The notes beneath the pieces were generated by a model. That model was not told the DNA's origin and searched no databases. It saw only the letters and a program-made list of their open reading frames with translations. Made by a program: the position numbers and the translations under genes. Below, piece by piece: positions 32,167 through 40,557 of a DNA stretch of 64,000 nucleotides. The stretch's first letter is position 1; each line of letters opens with the position of its first letter. Source of the DNA: Aquibium microcysteis (lineage in GTDB: Bacteria; Pseudomonadota; Alphaproteobacteria; Rhizobiales; Rhizobiaceae); NCBI RefSeq assembly GCF_014495845.1, contig NZ_CP061080.1, positions 2,469,001 through 2,533,000 on the forward strand, written 5' to 3'.

Positions 32167-32585
32167 GCCGCGGCGGCGGCGGCCGCACCCGCCCAGGCGC
32201 TGGCGGAGCATGCGGGCGGTTGGCAGGATGCGGCGGCGCGCAGGCGGCGGCGGATGCCGAGCTTCGGCCCGCCTGCATCGCGGGAACCGGTCCCCAGACC
32301 GCATTGCCACGGCGCCCGGCGCCGCATCCTGTGCCGGCCATCGCGTCTGTCTTTCAAGGACTTGCGGCAGTTTTCGGAATCCGTTCGACGGCGTCCCCGG
32401 CAGGCGCCGCCGCGCAGGCGCGACCGGCTTGCCGCCATGCCCGGCGGCGTCACGAGGACCTTCCGCAAGGGCCGCCGATTTGCTGTCGGATTTCTGTCAC
32501 GGGGCGCTGGACACCGCGATTTTGCATGCTATAACCCACGCGCTTTCGGGCGATGCCCGAGACGAAAAGACGGCCCGCCCGTCAC
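32167..32585. other. intergenic region, no gene seen
   Basis: Very GC-rich first half (GCGGCGGCGG runs) and a more mixed second half that should carry the tRNA-Phe promoter (TGCATGCTATAACCC just before the tRNA has TATAAC as a -10-like box). No supported coding sequence. Confidence 0.5.
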
Positions 32586-32661
32586 GCCCAGGTAGCTCAG
32601 TTGGTAGAGCATGCGACTGAAAATCGCAGTGTCGGTGGTTCGATTCCGCCCCTGGGCACCA
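32586..32661 (+). tRNA. tRNA-Phe (GAA)
   Basis: 76-nt cloverleaf with acceptor GCCCAGG / CCTGGGC, D arm TAGCTCAGTTGGTAGAGC, anticodon loop CTGAAAA with GAA at 32619-32621, T arm GGTTCGATTCC and encoded CCA. Ends the conserved block that begins at tRNA-Thr. No integrated element is attached here. Confidence 0.97.
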
Positions 32662-32804
32662 CTCCTCCGATCCCTTACCGTCCTCCCGCCGCGAACCCGA
32701 TCGGGTTTGCGGTAGACGCAAGCGCGTCGTTGAATCTAAGTCGTGTCCAGGCCCTTCGCGGCGCATCCCGCGCGGCGCGGCAGGTCGCAGAACAGGGTGA
32801 CCGC

Positions 32805-33761
32805 GTGCCGCATACCGCCATCCTCATCGCCGAGAAGGGCTGGATACCGGCCGGCGTGGCCGGGGCCTGGCTGCGTGCAGGCAACGGGATCGCGGAGGTC
32901 TGGTGCTTTGCGGCGGACAGTCCCCTGCTCCGCCCGCCGCGGGGGCTCATCGGCCGGCTCTTTCCCCGATGGGACGTCGTCAGGCTGCTGGCGCGCCACC
33001 GCGTGCCGGTGCGGCTCTGCCCGCCGCTGAAGGGCTGGCACGAGGCCGCCGCGCGGGCCGACGCGGTGCAAGCGGACGTGCTGATGACGCTGATGACGCA
33101 TCAGATCGTCCCCGCCCCGCTGCTGCGCCATTTCGGTGGCAGGGCGGTGAACCTCCATCCGGCCCTGCTGCCCGACTACAAGGGCCCCTCGCCGCGCATC
33201 GGCATGCTGCTCGACGGGCAGGCCGACCTGGCCGGCGGCGTCACGCTGCACGTGCTTTCACCCGGCATCGACGAAGGTCCCGTCATCGCCAGCCGCCCGG
33301 TGCCGCGCAGCCAGGCCCGCAGCTATCATCACTGGGAAGCGCTGCAGGCGGTCGCGGCGGGAGAACTGGCCGGCGGCCCGCTCCTCGACTACCTCGCCGG
33401 CCGCCTCGCGGCCACGCCCCAGGTGCCGGGCAGCGGCAGCTACCGTCGCCCGACGCGGGCCGAACTCGCCATCGGGCCGGCCGTCGACGCGGCACGGGCA
33501 CGCTTCCTCTGCGAGACCCTGGGCGACACCGGCGGCCTGCACTGCGTCGGCGCCGGCGGAACGATCGTTTCGCTGGGAGGCTTCAGCCGGCATCTCGGCC
33601 TGCCGACCGGATTGCCGCCGCGCGTCGGGCTGCGCGAGGTGGAACTCGACGTGAAGGACGCCCGATTGCGCCTGCGCCGGCGTACGCCGCTGTCGAAGGC
33701 GCTCGTCTGGGCGCGCAAGGTGGAGGCCCTGCGATCGGTCTCCGCGCGCGGGACAGCCTGA
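32805..33761 (+). CDS. formyltransferase-family protein
   Basis: Protein of 318 residues with GTG start (AGGGTGA upstream). AVNLHPALLPDYKGPSP has the Asn and His of the formyl-transferase active site, and LHVLSPGIDEGPVIAS has the third catalytic residue, Asp. These are shared by GART, Fmt and sugar N-formyltransferases using 10-formyl-tetrahydrofolate. The C-terminal ~100 residues are not the Fmt domain. Coupled one base ahead of a PP-loop enzyme gene and close to surface glycan genes, so it probably formylates an amino sugar or other glycan part (inferred). Confidence 0.75.
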   Translation: MPHTAILIAEKGWIPAGVAGAWLRAGNGIAEVWCFAADSPLLRPPRGLIGRLFPRWDVVRLLARHRVPVRLCPPLKGWHEAAARADAVQADVLMTLMTHQIVPAPLLRHFGGRAVNLHPALLPDYKGPSPRIGMLLDGQADLAGGVTLHVLSPGIDEGPVIASRPVPRSQARSYHHWEALQAVAAGELAGGPLLDYLAGRLAATPQVPGSGSYRRPTRAELAIGPAVDAARARFLCETLGDTGGLHCVGAGGTIVSLGGFSRHLGLPTGLPPRVGLREVELDVKDARLRLRRRTPLSKALVWARKVEALRSVSARGTA

Positions 33762-33762
33762 C

Positions 33763-35028
33763 ATGCAACCGCTGTCCCTTGCCTTCGAAGAAGGCAGCAC
33801 CGCGCATGAGATCCGCATCCGCCTGTCCGCCGGCGCGCGGAGGGTCGGAACGATCTTCTTCCGCTGCGACGCCCTGCCGCTCGTCGCCAATCCCGACGCC
33901 CTGCTCTGCCTCGGCCTCGTACCGGCGATGGAAATCGGCGCGCCGCTTCGCGTCGAGGGCGGCGTGGATCCGGCGCTCCTCGCCAATGCGGCGGCGATCC
34001 AGGACCTGCTCTGTTCGTGGTATCCCGACTATCGCCGCGTGGACGTTTCGGCCACGCCGGCCGGCCGGTCCTGGTCCGCCGGACGCGGCACGGCGCTGTT
34101 CTATTCGGGTGGAATCGATTCGTCCTATTCGCTGGCAACGGAGAAGGCGCGTCTCGACGCTCTCGTCACCATCGTCGACGCGCGGGCTCCGGGGGAAGGC
34201 GGAGCGGCCGGGCGCCGGCTGGCCGGCGGCTTGGAACAGTCCGCCGCGGCCCTCGGCCTGCGGCCGGTCGTGGTCGAGAGCAACGTGCGGGCCGCCATGC
34301 AGCCCTTCCTCGGCTGGATCGAATTCCACGGATCGGCCATGGCCGGGATCCGCCATCTGCTGGCTGCCGCGTTCGAGACCGTGCTGATCGCCTCGTCCGG
34401 CGACGAGACGGCCTGGGACGAACCGTGGGGCTCGCACCCCGCCCTCGACCCTCTCCTCGGCACGCCCGGTGCGCGCATCGAGCACCACGGTCTCGTCAAG
34501 CGGCTGGACAAGGTCCGGGCGATCCTGGCCGAGCCCGCGCTGATGCAGCGGCTGCACATCTGCAACAACGATTCCCTCGTCAATTGCGGCCGCTGCCGGA
34601 AGTGCCGCTTCGCCCTCGCTTGTCTCGAGGTGCTCGATGCGGCCGGCGAGGCGCCGACCTTCCCGCACGATGTCCGCAAGGCACCGGGATGGACAAGATT
34701 GTCCGGCGGCACCAGCCGGGCGCGTGTCCGGGCCATGCGCGACAGGGCGGCCGACCGCTTCACGATCTCCGACGACGCCATCCGCTCGGAATTCGTCTAT
34801 CTCCGCCAGGCCGCAGCCACGGCGGGCAGGTGCGGAGGCCTGGTGGCGGAGATCGACCACGCGCTCGCCGACTATGACCGATCGCGGCAGCGGCTGTCGT
34901 TCGTCGACACCGAAGTGCTGAGGCTGCGGCTCAGGCGGGCGAAGCACAGGGCCCGGTACTGGCGGGCGTCGCGGCAGGGCTGGCGCCCGCACCGCGCCCG
35001 GCCGGACGGCGCCGACGAATCGCCCTGA
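33763..35028 (+). CDS. PP-loop ATP-pyrophosphatase-like enzyme of unknown substrate
   Basis: Protein of 421 residues. ALFYSGGIDSSYSLAT near residue 115 is the SGGxDS ATP-pyrophosphatase loop used by asparagine synthetase, QueC and tRNA thiolases to adenylate a substrate. The later IASSGDETAWDEPWGSHP and NNDSLVNCGRCRKCRFAL (three clustered cysteines, likely zinc) resemble proteins annotated as ATP-binding in glycan clusters. The N-terminal ~100 residues are a separate beta-rich domain. Activated amide or thio-group transfer is expected. The one-base gap after the formyltransferase suggests a shared pathway. Confidence 0.7.
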   Translation: MQPLSLAFEEGSTAHEIRIRLSAGARRVGTIFFRCDALPLVANPDALLCLGLVPAMEIGAPLRVEGGVDPALLANAAAIQDLLCSWYPDYRRVDVSATPAGRSWSAGRGTALFYSGGIDSSYSLATEKARLDALVTIVDARAPGEGGAAGRRLAGGLEQSAAALGLRPVVVESNVRAAMQPFLGWIEFHGSAMAGIRHLLAAAFETVLIASSGDETAWDEPWGSHPALDPLLGTPGARIEHHGLVKRLDKVRAILAEPALMQRLHICNNDSLVNCGRCRKCRFALACLEVLDAAGEAPTFPHDVRKAPGWTRLSGGTSRARVRAMRDRAADRFTISDDAIRSEFVYLRQAAATAGRCGGLVAEIDHALADYDRSRQRLSFVDTEVLRLRLRRAKHRARYWRASRQGWRPHRARPDGADESP

Positions 35029-35163
35029 TCCCGCCGGCCTCGACCCGGCCGGCGACCGGTGACCGCGCCGGACGGCCGATGCGCTCAGGTGGTCCGCCCG
35101 CCGTCCCGTCCGCTCCGCCACGGCTCCGCCGGGCATCGCCGATCCGCGACGATCCCGAGCGCT

Positions 35164-36513
35164 TCAGGACTTGACGACGACCTCGGACGGGATGCCCTTG
35201 CGGGCGAAGACGTTGCGGGTGTCGACCACCAGCCGCGCGTGCTGCGCGACCAGCGCATAGTCGACCGCGTCGTGGTCGGTCGAGACGAGCACGGCATGAT
35301 AGCCTGCGAGGCTGTCCGCCGTCAGCGCCACCGAGCGGATGCCCTCGTACTGGGCGTGCTCGCGTGTCGCGGGGATCACCGGCACATGCGGATCGTGGTA
35401 GTCCACAGCAGCGCCCCGTGCCGCCAGGATGTCCATCAGGTGGAAGGACGGGCTCTCGCGAATGTCTGCTACGTTCTTCTTGTAGGCGAGGCCGAGGATC
35501 AGCACGCGCGCGGCGCCGAGCGAGGTCTTCTGACGCAGGTCGAGATGGCGCTCGAGGCTGGCGATCACGTAGCGCGGCATCGAGACGTTGATCTCGCCGG
35601 CGAGCTCGACGAACTTGGTCGTCAGGCCGAACTCGCGCGACTTCCAGGTGAGGTAGAAGGGGTCGATCGGGATGCAGTGGCCGCCGAGCCCGGGTCCCGG
35701 ATAGAACGGCATGTAGCCGAAGGGCTTGGTCGCGGCGGCATCGATCACCTCCCAGACGTCGATGCCCATGGCGTCGTAGATCACCTTGAGCTCGTTCACG
35801 AGCGCGATGTTGACCGCCCGGAAGACGTTCTCCGTGATCTTGACCGCCTCCGCCACCGCCGGTGTCGACACGGCCACCACCCGCGCCACCACGGCGCCGT
35901 AGAAGGCCTGGACCAGCGCCGAGGCGATGGGTCCCTCGCCCGCCACGACCTTGGGGATGGAGGCGGTGTGGAAATACGCATTGCCGGGGTCTTCGCGCTC
36001 GGGCGAGAAGCCGAGGAAGAAGTCGGTGCCGCTCACGAGCCCGCTCTGCTCCAGGATCGGCCGCACCACGCCGTCGGTGGTGCCCGGGAAGGTGGTCGAT
36101 TCCAGCACCACCAGCTGGCCGCGCCGCAGATTTGCCGCGATCGTCTCGGCGGTGCCGGTGACGTATTTCAGGTCCGGTTCCCGGTGACGGGTAAGGGGCG
36201 TCGGCACGCAGATCACGATCACGTCGCAGGCGGCGAGCTGCGCGAAGTCGCCCGTGGCCCGGAAGCGTCCCGCCGCAATGAAGGCCGACAGTTCCTCCGA
36301 CGCCACCGCGTCGATGTAGGACCGCCCGTCCTCCAGCGCCTCGATCTTGCCGAGGTCGACGTCGAAACCCACCGTGCCGAACCCGCCCCGTGCGCAGGCT
36401 GCCGCCAGCGGCAGACCGACATAGCCGAGCCCTATGATGCCGATGACCGCCTCTCGGCGGGCAAGCCTGCCGCCGAGACCGTGGTCGTTCAGTGCCTTGA
36501 TGTGTTCGTTCAT
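35164..36513 (-). CDS. nucleotide-sugar dehydrogenase (UDP-GlcNAc/UDP-ManNAc 6-dehydrogenase type)
   Basis: Protein of 449 residues. IGIIGLGYVGLPLAAACARGGF is the NAD-binding start, VVLESTTFPGTTDGVV and FSPEREDPGN the middle, and PGPGLGGHCIPIDPFYLTW carries catalytic Cys280. The C-terminal part (LGLAYKKNVADIRESPSFHLM) matches the WbpA/WecC group, which oxidises the C6 alcohol of UDP-HexNAc to a uronic acid. With the wecB epimerase at 39463 it could supply UDP-ManNAcA. It is the last gene of the leftward polysaccharide block. The exact UDP-sugar is not decided by sequence alone. Confidence 0.88.
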   Translation of the reverse strand: MNEHIKALNDHGLGGRLARREAVIGIIGLGYVGLPLAAACARGGFGTVGFDVDLGKIEALEDGRSYIDAVASEELSAFIAAGRFRATGDFAQLAACDVIVICVPTPLTRHREPDLKYVTGTAETIAANLRRGQLVVLESTTFPGTTDGVVRPILEQSGLVSGTDFFLGFSPEREDPGNAYFHTASIPKVVAGEGPIASALVQAFYGAVVARVVAVSTPAVAEAVKITENVFRAVNIALVNELKVIYDAMGIDVWEVIDAAATKPFGYMPFYPGPGLGGHCIPIDPFYLTWKSREFGLTTKFVELAGEINVSMPRYVIASLERHLDLRQKTSLGAARVLILGLAYKKNVADIRESPSFHLMDILAARGAAVDYHDPHVPVIPATREHAQYEGIRSVALTADSLAGYHAVLVSTDHDAVDYALVAQHARLVVDTRNVFARKGIPSEVVVKS

Positions 36514-36551
36514 TCCATCACCAACCCGCAGCTTTCATTCGTTCAATCCCG

Positions 36552-37802
36552 TCAGACCGGATCGGACAGGGGCTCCCGCCGGACCACTTTCTCGAGATAC
36601 CGCAGCATCCTCAGGGCCAGTTCCTTGCGGTCATAGCGGAGTGCCGCCACCGGACCATTCGCAGCCAGGGCTTCAAGACGCATCCTGTCTTGCTCTAGCT
36701 CGACGAGCAATCGGCACAGTTCGGCGGCATTTTCCGGCTCGAACGCAAGTCCGACCTTCTCGCGCTCGACGATCGCGGCCGATTCGCCTTCGACGCCGTG
36801 GAGTACGGGGATGGCCATGCCCATGCATTCGAAAAGCTTCGAGGGAATGACGGACCGGAAGAGGTCCGTCTTCTTCAGATGGATGATCGAGACGTCGAGA
36901 AGCGACCAGTAGCGGACCACCTCATCCTTGGACACGGTGTCGACGAAGACGACGTTGTCGAGACCTTCGAGCCTGGCGCGTTCGACGAGCGCTGCCTTCC
37001 CGGCACCGTCGCCGAGGAGCAGAAGCCGGAACCGCTCGCCGCCGGGCTCGCGCTTCAGCAGCGCGGCCGCATCCAGGATCGTGTCCAGTCCATGGGCCAT
37101 GCCGTGCGTCCCGATGTAGCCCGCGACGAACCTGCCCTTCAGACCGTGCCGGTCGAGCAGGGCTTCGTCCTTCGGCCGCGGCTGGAAGCGGCTGGCGTCG
37201 ATCCCGTTGGTGATGACCGCGACCTTCGACGGGTCGATCCCGCGCCGCTGGAGATCGCTCCGGAAGGATTCCGTCACCGAAACGACGAGCGCGGCGCGCC
37301 GATAGAGGAACAGTTCGACCTGCTCCAGCCAGTCTAGAATCCGGCTCTTCGACATCGCTCCGACGGCGCGGATCGACTCGGGCCAGAGGTCTCTCAGCTC
37401 GAAGACGAACGGGACGCGCTTTCCGAGGCCGACGACATAGGCAGCCACGGCAGTGAAGAACTGCGGCGACGTGCCCACGACGACGTCCGCCCGGCGAACG
37501 AAGGGGGCCGCGGCGATCGCGCTGATCATGTAGCTGACATAGTCGGCGATACGCCGGGCAAAGCCCTCGTTGGCGGTGATGTAGGACCAGACGCGGATCA
37601 CGGTGATCCCCGACATCGTCTCCTTCTGCCACAGGCGGTTCCGGTATCCGGGGAAGACGCGTCCCTGCGGGAAGTTGGGAGCGCAGGTGATCACGGTCAC
37701 TTCGTGACCCGCGGCGATCCATTCGCGGCAATGCTCGAAGGTCCGGCTGGCCGGAGCGTTCACCTCCGGGGGAAAATTGTCGCTGAGGAACAGGATGTGC
37801 AT
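36552..37802 (-). CDS. glycosyltransferase family 4 (WbuB-like)
   Basis: Protein of 416 residues. MHILFLSDNFPPEVNAPASR and VITCAPNFPQGRVFPGYRN are typical of WbuB-like GT4 enzymes. Then FELRDLWPESIRAVG, VVSVTESFRSDL, VITNGIDASRF and a C-terminal GT-B nucleotide site (LLLLGDGAGKAALV, FRSVIPSKLFECMGMAIPVLHG). ATG 37802 overlaps the stop of the heparinase-like gene by one base. It probably adds a HexNAc-type sugar to a lipid-linked glycan. Donor unproven. Confidence 0.85.
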   Translation of the reverse strand: MHILFLSDNFPPEVNAPASRTFEHCREWIAAGHEVTVITCAPNFPQGRVFPGYRNRLWQKETMSGITVIRVWSYITANEGFARRIADYVSYMISAIAAAPFVRRADVVVGTSPQFFTAVAAYVVGLGKRVPFVFELRDLWPESIRAVGAMSKSRILDWLEQVELFLYRRAALVVSVTESFRSDLQRRGIDPSKVAVITNGIDASRFQPRPKDEALLDRHGLKGRFVAGYIGTHGMAHGLDTILDAAALLKREPGGERFRLLLLGDGAGKAALVERARLEGLDNVVFVDTVSKDEVVRYWSLLDVSIIHLKKTDLFRSVIPSKLFECMGMAIPVLHGVEGESAAIVEREKVGLAFEPENAAELCRLLVELEQDRMRLEALAANGPVAALRYDRKELALRMLRYLEKVVRREPLSDPV

Positions 37803-39466
37803 CAGATCGAGCCTGAAGAACTGGAGACGGAAGACCACGTGAACCGTACGAGGCTGCGTCCTGCCTCAAGCCCGACGACGAGGCAAGCAGACGGCAGGCT
37901 GATTCCGAACTCCGGATGATGGGTGCCCGCCTGGATGGAGGCGGTGCCGGCTTCGATGACCCAAGCGACGACTTGCCCCCGGTCGGAGACTGCGCGCCCA
38001 TGCGCGCCGTCTACGGCGACGTCCCAGGAAGGGTGGAAGTGAAACCGCGCCTCGGCCGGATCCGCGCCGCCGGCGAGCACGTCCTCGACCGTCAGGCCGC
38101 CGGGCTGCAGGATGAGCGTTCGGCGGTGGACTGCGCCTCTCGCGAGCCGGGTGTACCCATCGTGGGAACAGGCAAGGACAGTCGTCGATCCGTCGTCCTC
38201 GATCGACAGATCGAACGGCCGCGCGCGCCGCGCGACGCGGAAGGCCGACCAGATCTCGGACGAATTCTCGCCTGCGATGACCACCGTGTTGTGGGCCGCC
38301 GTGCCGCGTTGCCTGAGCCTCTCCGGTCCGGCGGCATAGACGGACGTTCCCGAATTGACGAGTACCCGCTGCCAGCCCACCGACAGTTCGAACGAGAGCG
38401 TGTCGGCATGGGCATGGCCCGGAAGATAATCCGGACCGACGCGCGCGACGTCGGCCAGAACCACCGACGGTCCCGCCTCCAGGCGTGCATAGCCGCTGTC
38501 GCGCAGCAGACCCGCCTTGCCCGGACCAATCGGATCCAGCCCGAGCCGCGACGCATAGGCATCCAGCGCTGCCGGTGGGGGAGCGACGCCGAAGGCTGAA
38601 TCGTTGAAGAATGCGATCTCGCCGTCCGGGTGGCACATGGCCGTCAGCCAGCGTCGCATCGGCGCGATCCGCGCGGCGACCAGTCCGTCGATACCGGCCG
38701 TGAGCCTTCGGGAATCCGGGTAGGCCCGCCACAGATTCTCGAGATCGAGCGCGTCCTCGAGCGCCAGCGCGTGGTACATCGTGCTCAGCTCGAAATGGCC
38801 GCCGTCGTCGAGGATCTGCTCGGGGATCTCGCGCTTCAGGATCGTTGCCGCCCGCGATAGCCAGCGTGCCGGCTCGTCGCCCGTGAAGAAGCTGCCGGCG
38901 AAGACGAGCGCCTTGGCATTGGCAAAGAGATGATTGCCGAGCAGGTGATGCTCCAGGCGTCGCGACAGCCAGCGCGCCTGCACCGCGAGGCTCTGCACGG
39001 CTTCCGGCGGCAGCCGGTTGCCGGCGAGCGTCCACTTGATCCAGTTCACGATCCGCAGGGAGGTCGGATACGGCTCCCATCCCGTCCCGACGCCGGGCGG
39101 ATTGTCCGCCACCCAGCGCCGGATCAGGCTCTGGTGCCAGGCGACGCGGTCCTGCGCGGAGTCGGCGTTCAGGTCGTCGAAATAGTGCAGGTTGTAGCGC
39201 CACAGCTTGTCGCGGCGGCCGTCGTCCCAGCCTCCGCCCAGATCGCCCTCCTGGTTCAGGAAGCAGAAGCGGTCGGGCCCGAGCTGGCTCGGTTGTCGTC
39301 CGGCCGGCCGGACCCAGGGGCCGGCCCGGTCCCGCAGGGCCGGAGCGGGTGCCAGATCCGGCTTCGGCCGATGCAGCCGGAACCACGCCCGCCCGCCGAT
39401 CTGGACCGGCTTGAGGTGGCGGACCGTATGCCAGAGCAGGACGGCCTGGCCGATCCGCCGTCTCAA
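37802..39466 (-). CDS. heparinase II/III family protein
   Basis: Protein of 554 residues. The first ~330 residues form an alpha-barrel-type domain (WRYNLHYFDDLNAD, YPTSLRIVNWIKW, HHLLGNHLFANAKAL, GGHFELSTMYHALALED). The C-terminal half holds the Hepar_II_III block GPDYLPGHAHADTLSFELS with catalytic-region His/Asn/Tyr residues and HNTVVIAGENSSEIW. Such genes occur within O-antigen and exopolysaccharide loci and may act as a lyase trimming the polymer. No signal peptide is evident, odd for a lyase of surface glycan. Start overlaps wecB end by four bases. Confidence 0.85.
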   Translation of the reverse strand: MRRRIGQAVLLWHTVRHLKPVQIGGRAWFRLHRPKPDLAPAPALRDRAGPWVRPAGRQPSQLGPDRFCFLNQEGDLGGGWDDGRRDKLWRYNLHYFDDLNADSAQDRVAWHQSLIRRWVADNPPGVGTGWEPYPTSLRIVNWIKWTLAGNRLPPEAVQSLAVQARWLSRRLEHHLLGNHLFANAKALVFAGSFFTGDEPARWLSRAATILKREIPEQILDDGGHFELSTMYHALALEDALDLENLWRAYPDSRRLTAGIDGLVAARIAPMRRWLTAMCHPDGEIAFFNDSAFGVAPPPAALDAYASRLGLDPIGPGKAGLLRDSGYARLEAGPSVVLADVARVGPDYLPGHAHADTLSFELSVGWQRVLVNSGTSVYAAGPERLRQRGTAAHNTVVIAGENSSEIWSAFRVARRARPFDLSIEDDGSTTVLACSHDGYTRLARGAVHRRTLILQPGGLTVEDVLAGGADPAEARFHFHPSWDVAVDGAHGRAVSDRGQVVAWVIEAGTASIQAGTHHPEFGISLPSACLVVGLEAGRSLVRFTWSSVSSSSGSI

Positions 39467-40557
39467 GCGAGGAGTCCCTCGAGTGCCGTCACGATGCGCT
39501 CACCGGTGCGGCCATCCCACATCTCGGGTATTCCACCCTTCTTCCAGCCGTGTTCGAAAAGGCGGTCGAGAGCCGCATGGAGGGCGGCGGGATCGGTCCC
39601 CAGTATCTCGTTCGTGCCGACCGACACCGTCTCCGGGCGCTCCGTGGAGTCCCGGAGCGTCATGCACGGAACACCCATGACGGTGGTCTCTTCCGTGATG
39701 CCGCCGGAATCCGTGATGACCGCCATGGCGTGGCGGACCATATGATTGAATTCCAGGTAGGGCTGCGGGTCGACGAGGTGCAGGGTCGCAGGCAGGTTCA
39801 CCAGCGTCTCGATCGATTTGCGCGTGCGCGGATGCACGGGGAACACGACCGGGCGTCCTCGCGTGCCCGCGCCTATCGCGTCGAGGAGCCGTTCCAGATG
39901 GTCGGTTCCGTCGACATTGGAGGGGCGATGGAGGGTCAGGACGAAGTAGTGGCCGGCTTCGAGCCCGAGTTCCTGCCAGAAATCCGCGGGCCGCAGTCGC
40001 TCCATGTTCGCCAGAAGCGTGTCGATCATCGTGTTGCCGACGAAGAAGATGCGGTCGGCGGCGACGCCGGAGCGCCGCAGATTCTCGTTCGCGAAGGCGC
40101 TGGTTGTGAAGAACCAGTTGCTCACCGCGTCCGTGGCCATCCGGTTGATCTCTTCGGGCATCGCCCAGTCGCCCGAGCGGATGCCCGCCTCGACATGGGC
40201 GACCGGGATCCTCATTTTCTGCGCGGTGATGGCGCAGGCCATCGTCGACGTGACGTCGCCGACGACGAGGCAGGCGGCGCTCGGCGCGTCGAGCAGCAGC
40301 CGTTCGTAGCCAACCATGATGCCGGCGGTCTGCTCGGCCTGGGTACCTGAGCCGACTCCCAGGTTGACGTCGGGATGCGGGATGCCGAGCTGTTCGAAGA
40401 AGTCGCCCGACATGCGCGCGTCGTAGTGCTGGCCGGTATGGACGAGGCGGTATCTCAGCGGCCCGCCAGCGTTCCGCCTGCGTTCCATGGCATGGATGAT
40501 CGGAGCGATCTTCATGAAGTTGGGCCGCGCGCCGGCGACGATGTCGATGACGGTCAT
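39463..40557 (-). CDS. wecB: UDP-N-acetylglucosamine 2-epimerase (non-hydrolysing)
   Basis: Protein of 364 residues. GARPNFMKIAPIIHAM, YRLVHTGQHYDARMSGDFF, VVGDVTSTMACAI, HVEAGIRSGDWAMPEEINR, YFVLTLHRPSNVD and TDSGGITEETTVMGVPCMTLRDSTERPETV are the full set of family motifs. It interconverts UDP-GlcNAc and UDP-ManNAc in the cytoplasm. It overlaps its neighbours on both sides by four bases. Together with the dehydrogenase at 35164 this indicates a ManNAc- or ManNAcA-containing surface polymer. Confidence 0.95.
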   Translation of the reverse strand: MTVIDIVAGARPNFMKIAPIIHAMERRRNAGGPLRYRLVHTGQHYDARMSGDFFEQLGIPHPDVNLGVGSGTQAEQTAGIMVGYERLLLDAPSAACLVVGDVTSTMACAITAQKMRIPVAHVEAGIRSGDWAMPEEINRMATDAVSNWFFTTSAFANENLRRSGVAADRIFFVGNTMIDTLLANMERLRPADFWQELGLEAGHYFVLTLHRPSNVDGTDHLERLLDAIGAGTRGRPVVFPVHPRTRKSIETLVNLPATLHLVDPQPYLEFNHMVRHAMAVITDSGGITEETTVMGVPCMTLRDSTERPETVSVGTNEILGTDPAALHAALDRLFEHGWKKGGIPEMWDGRTGERIVTALEGLLA

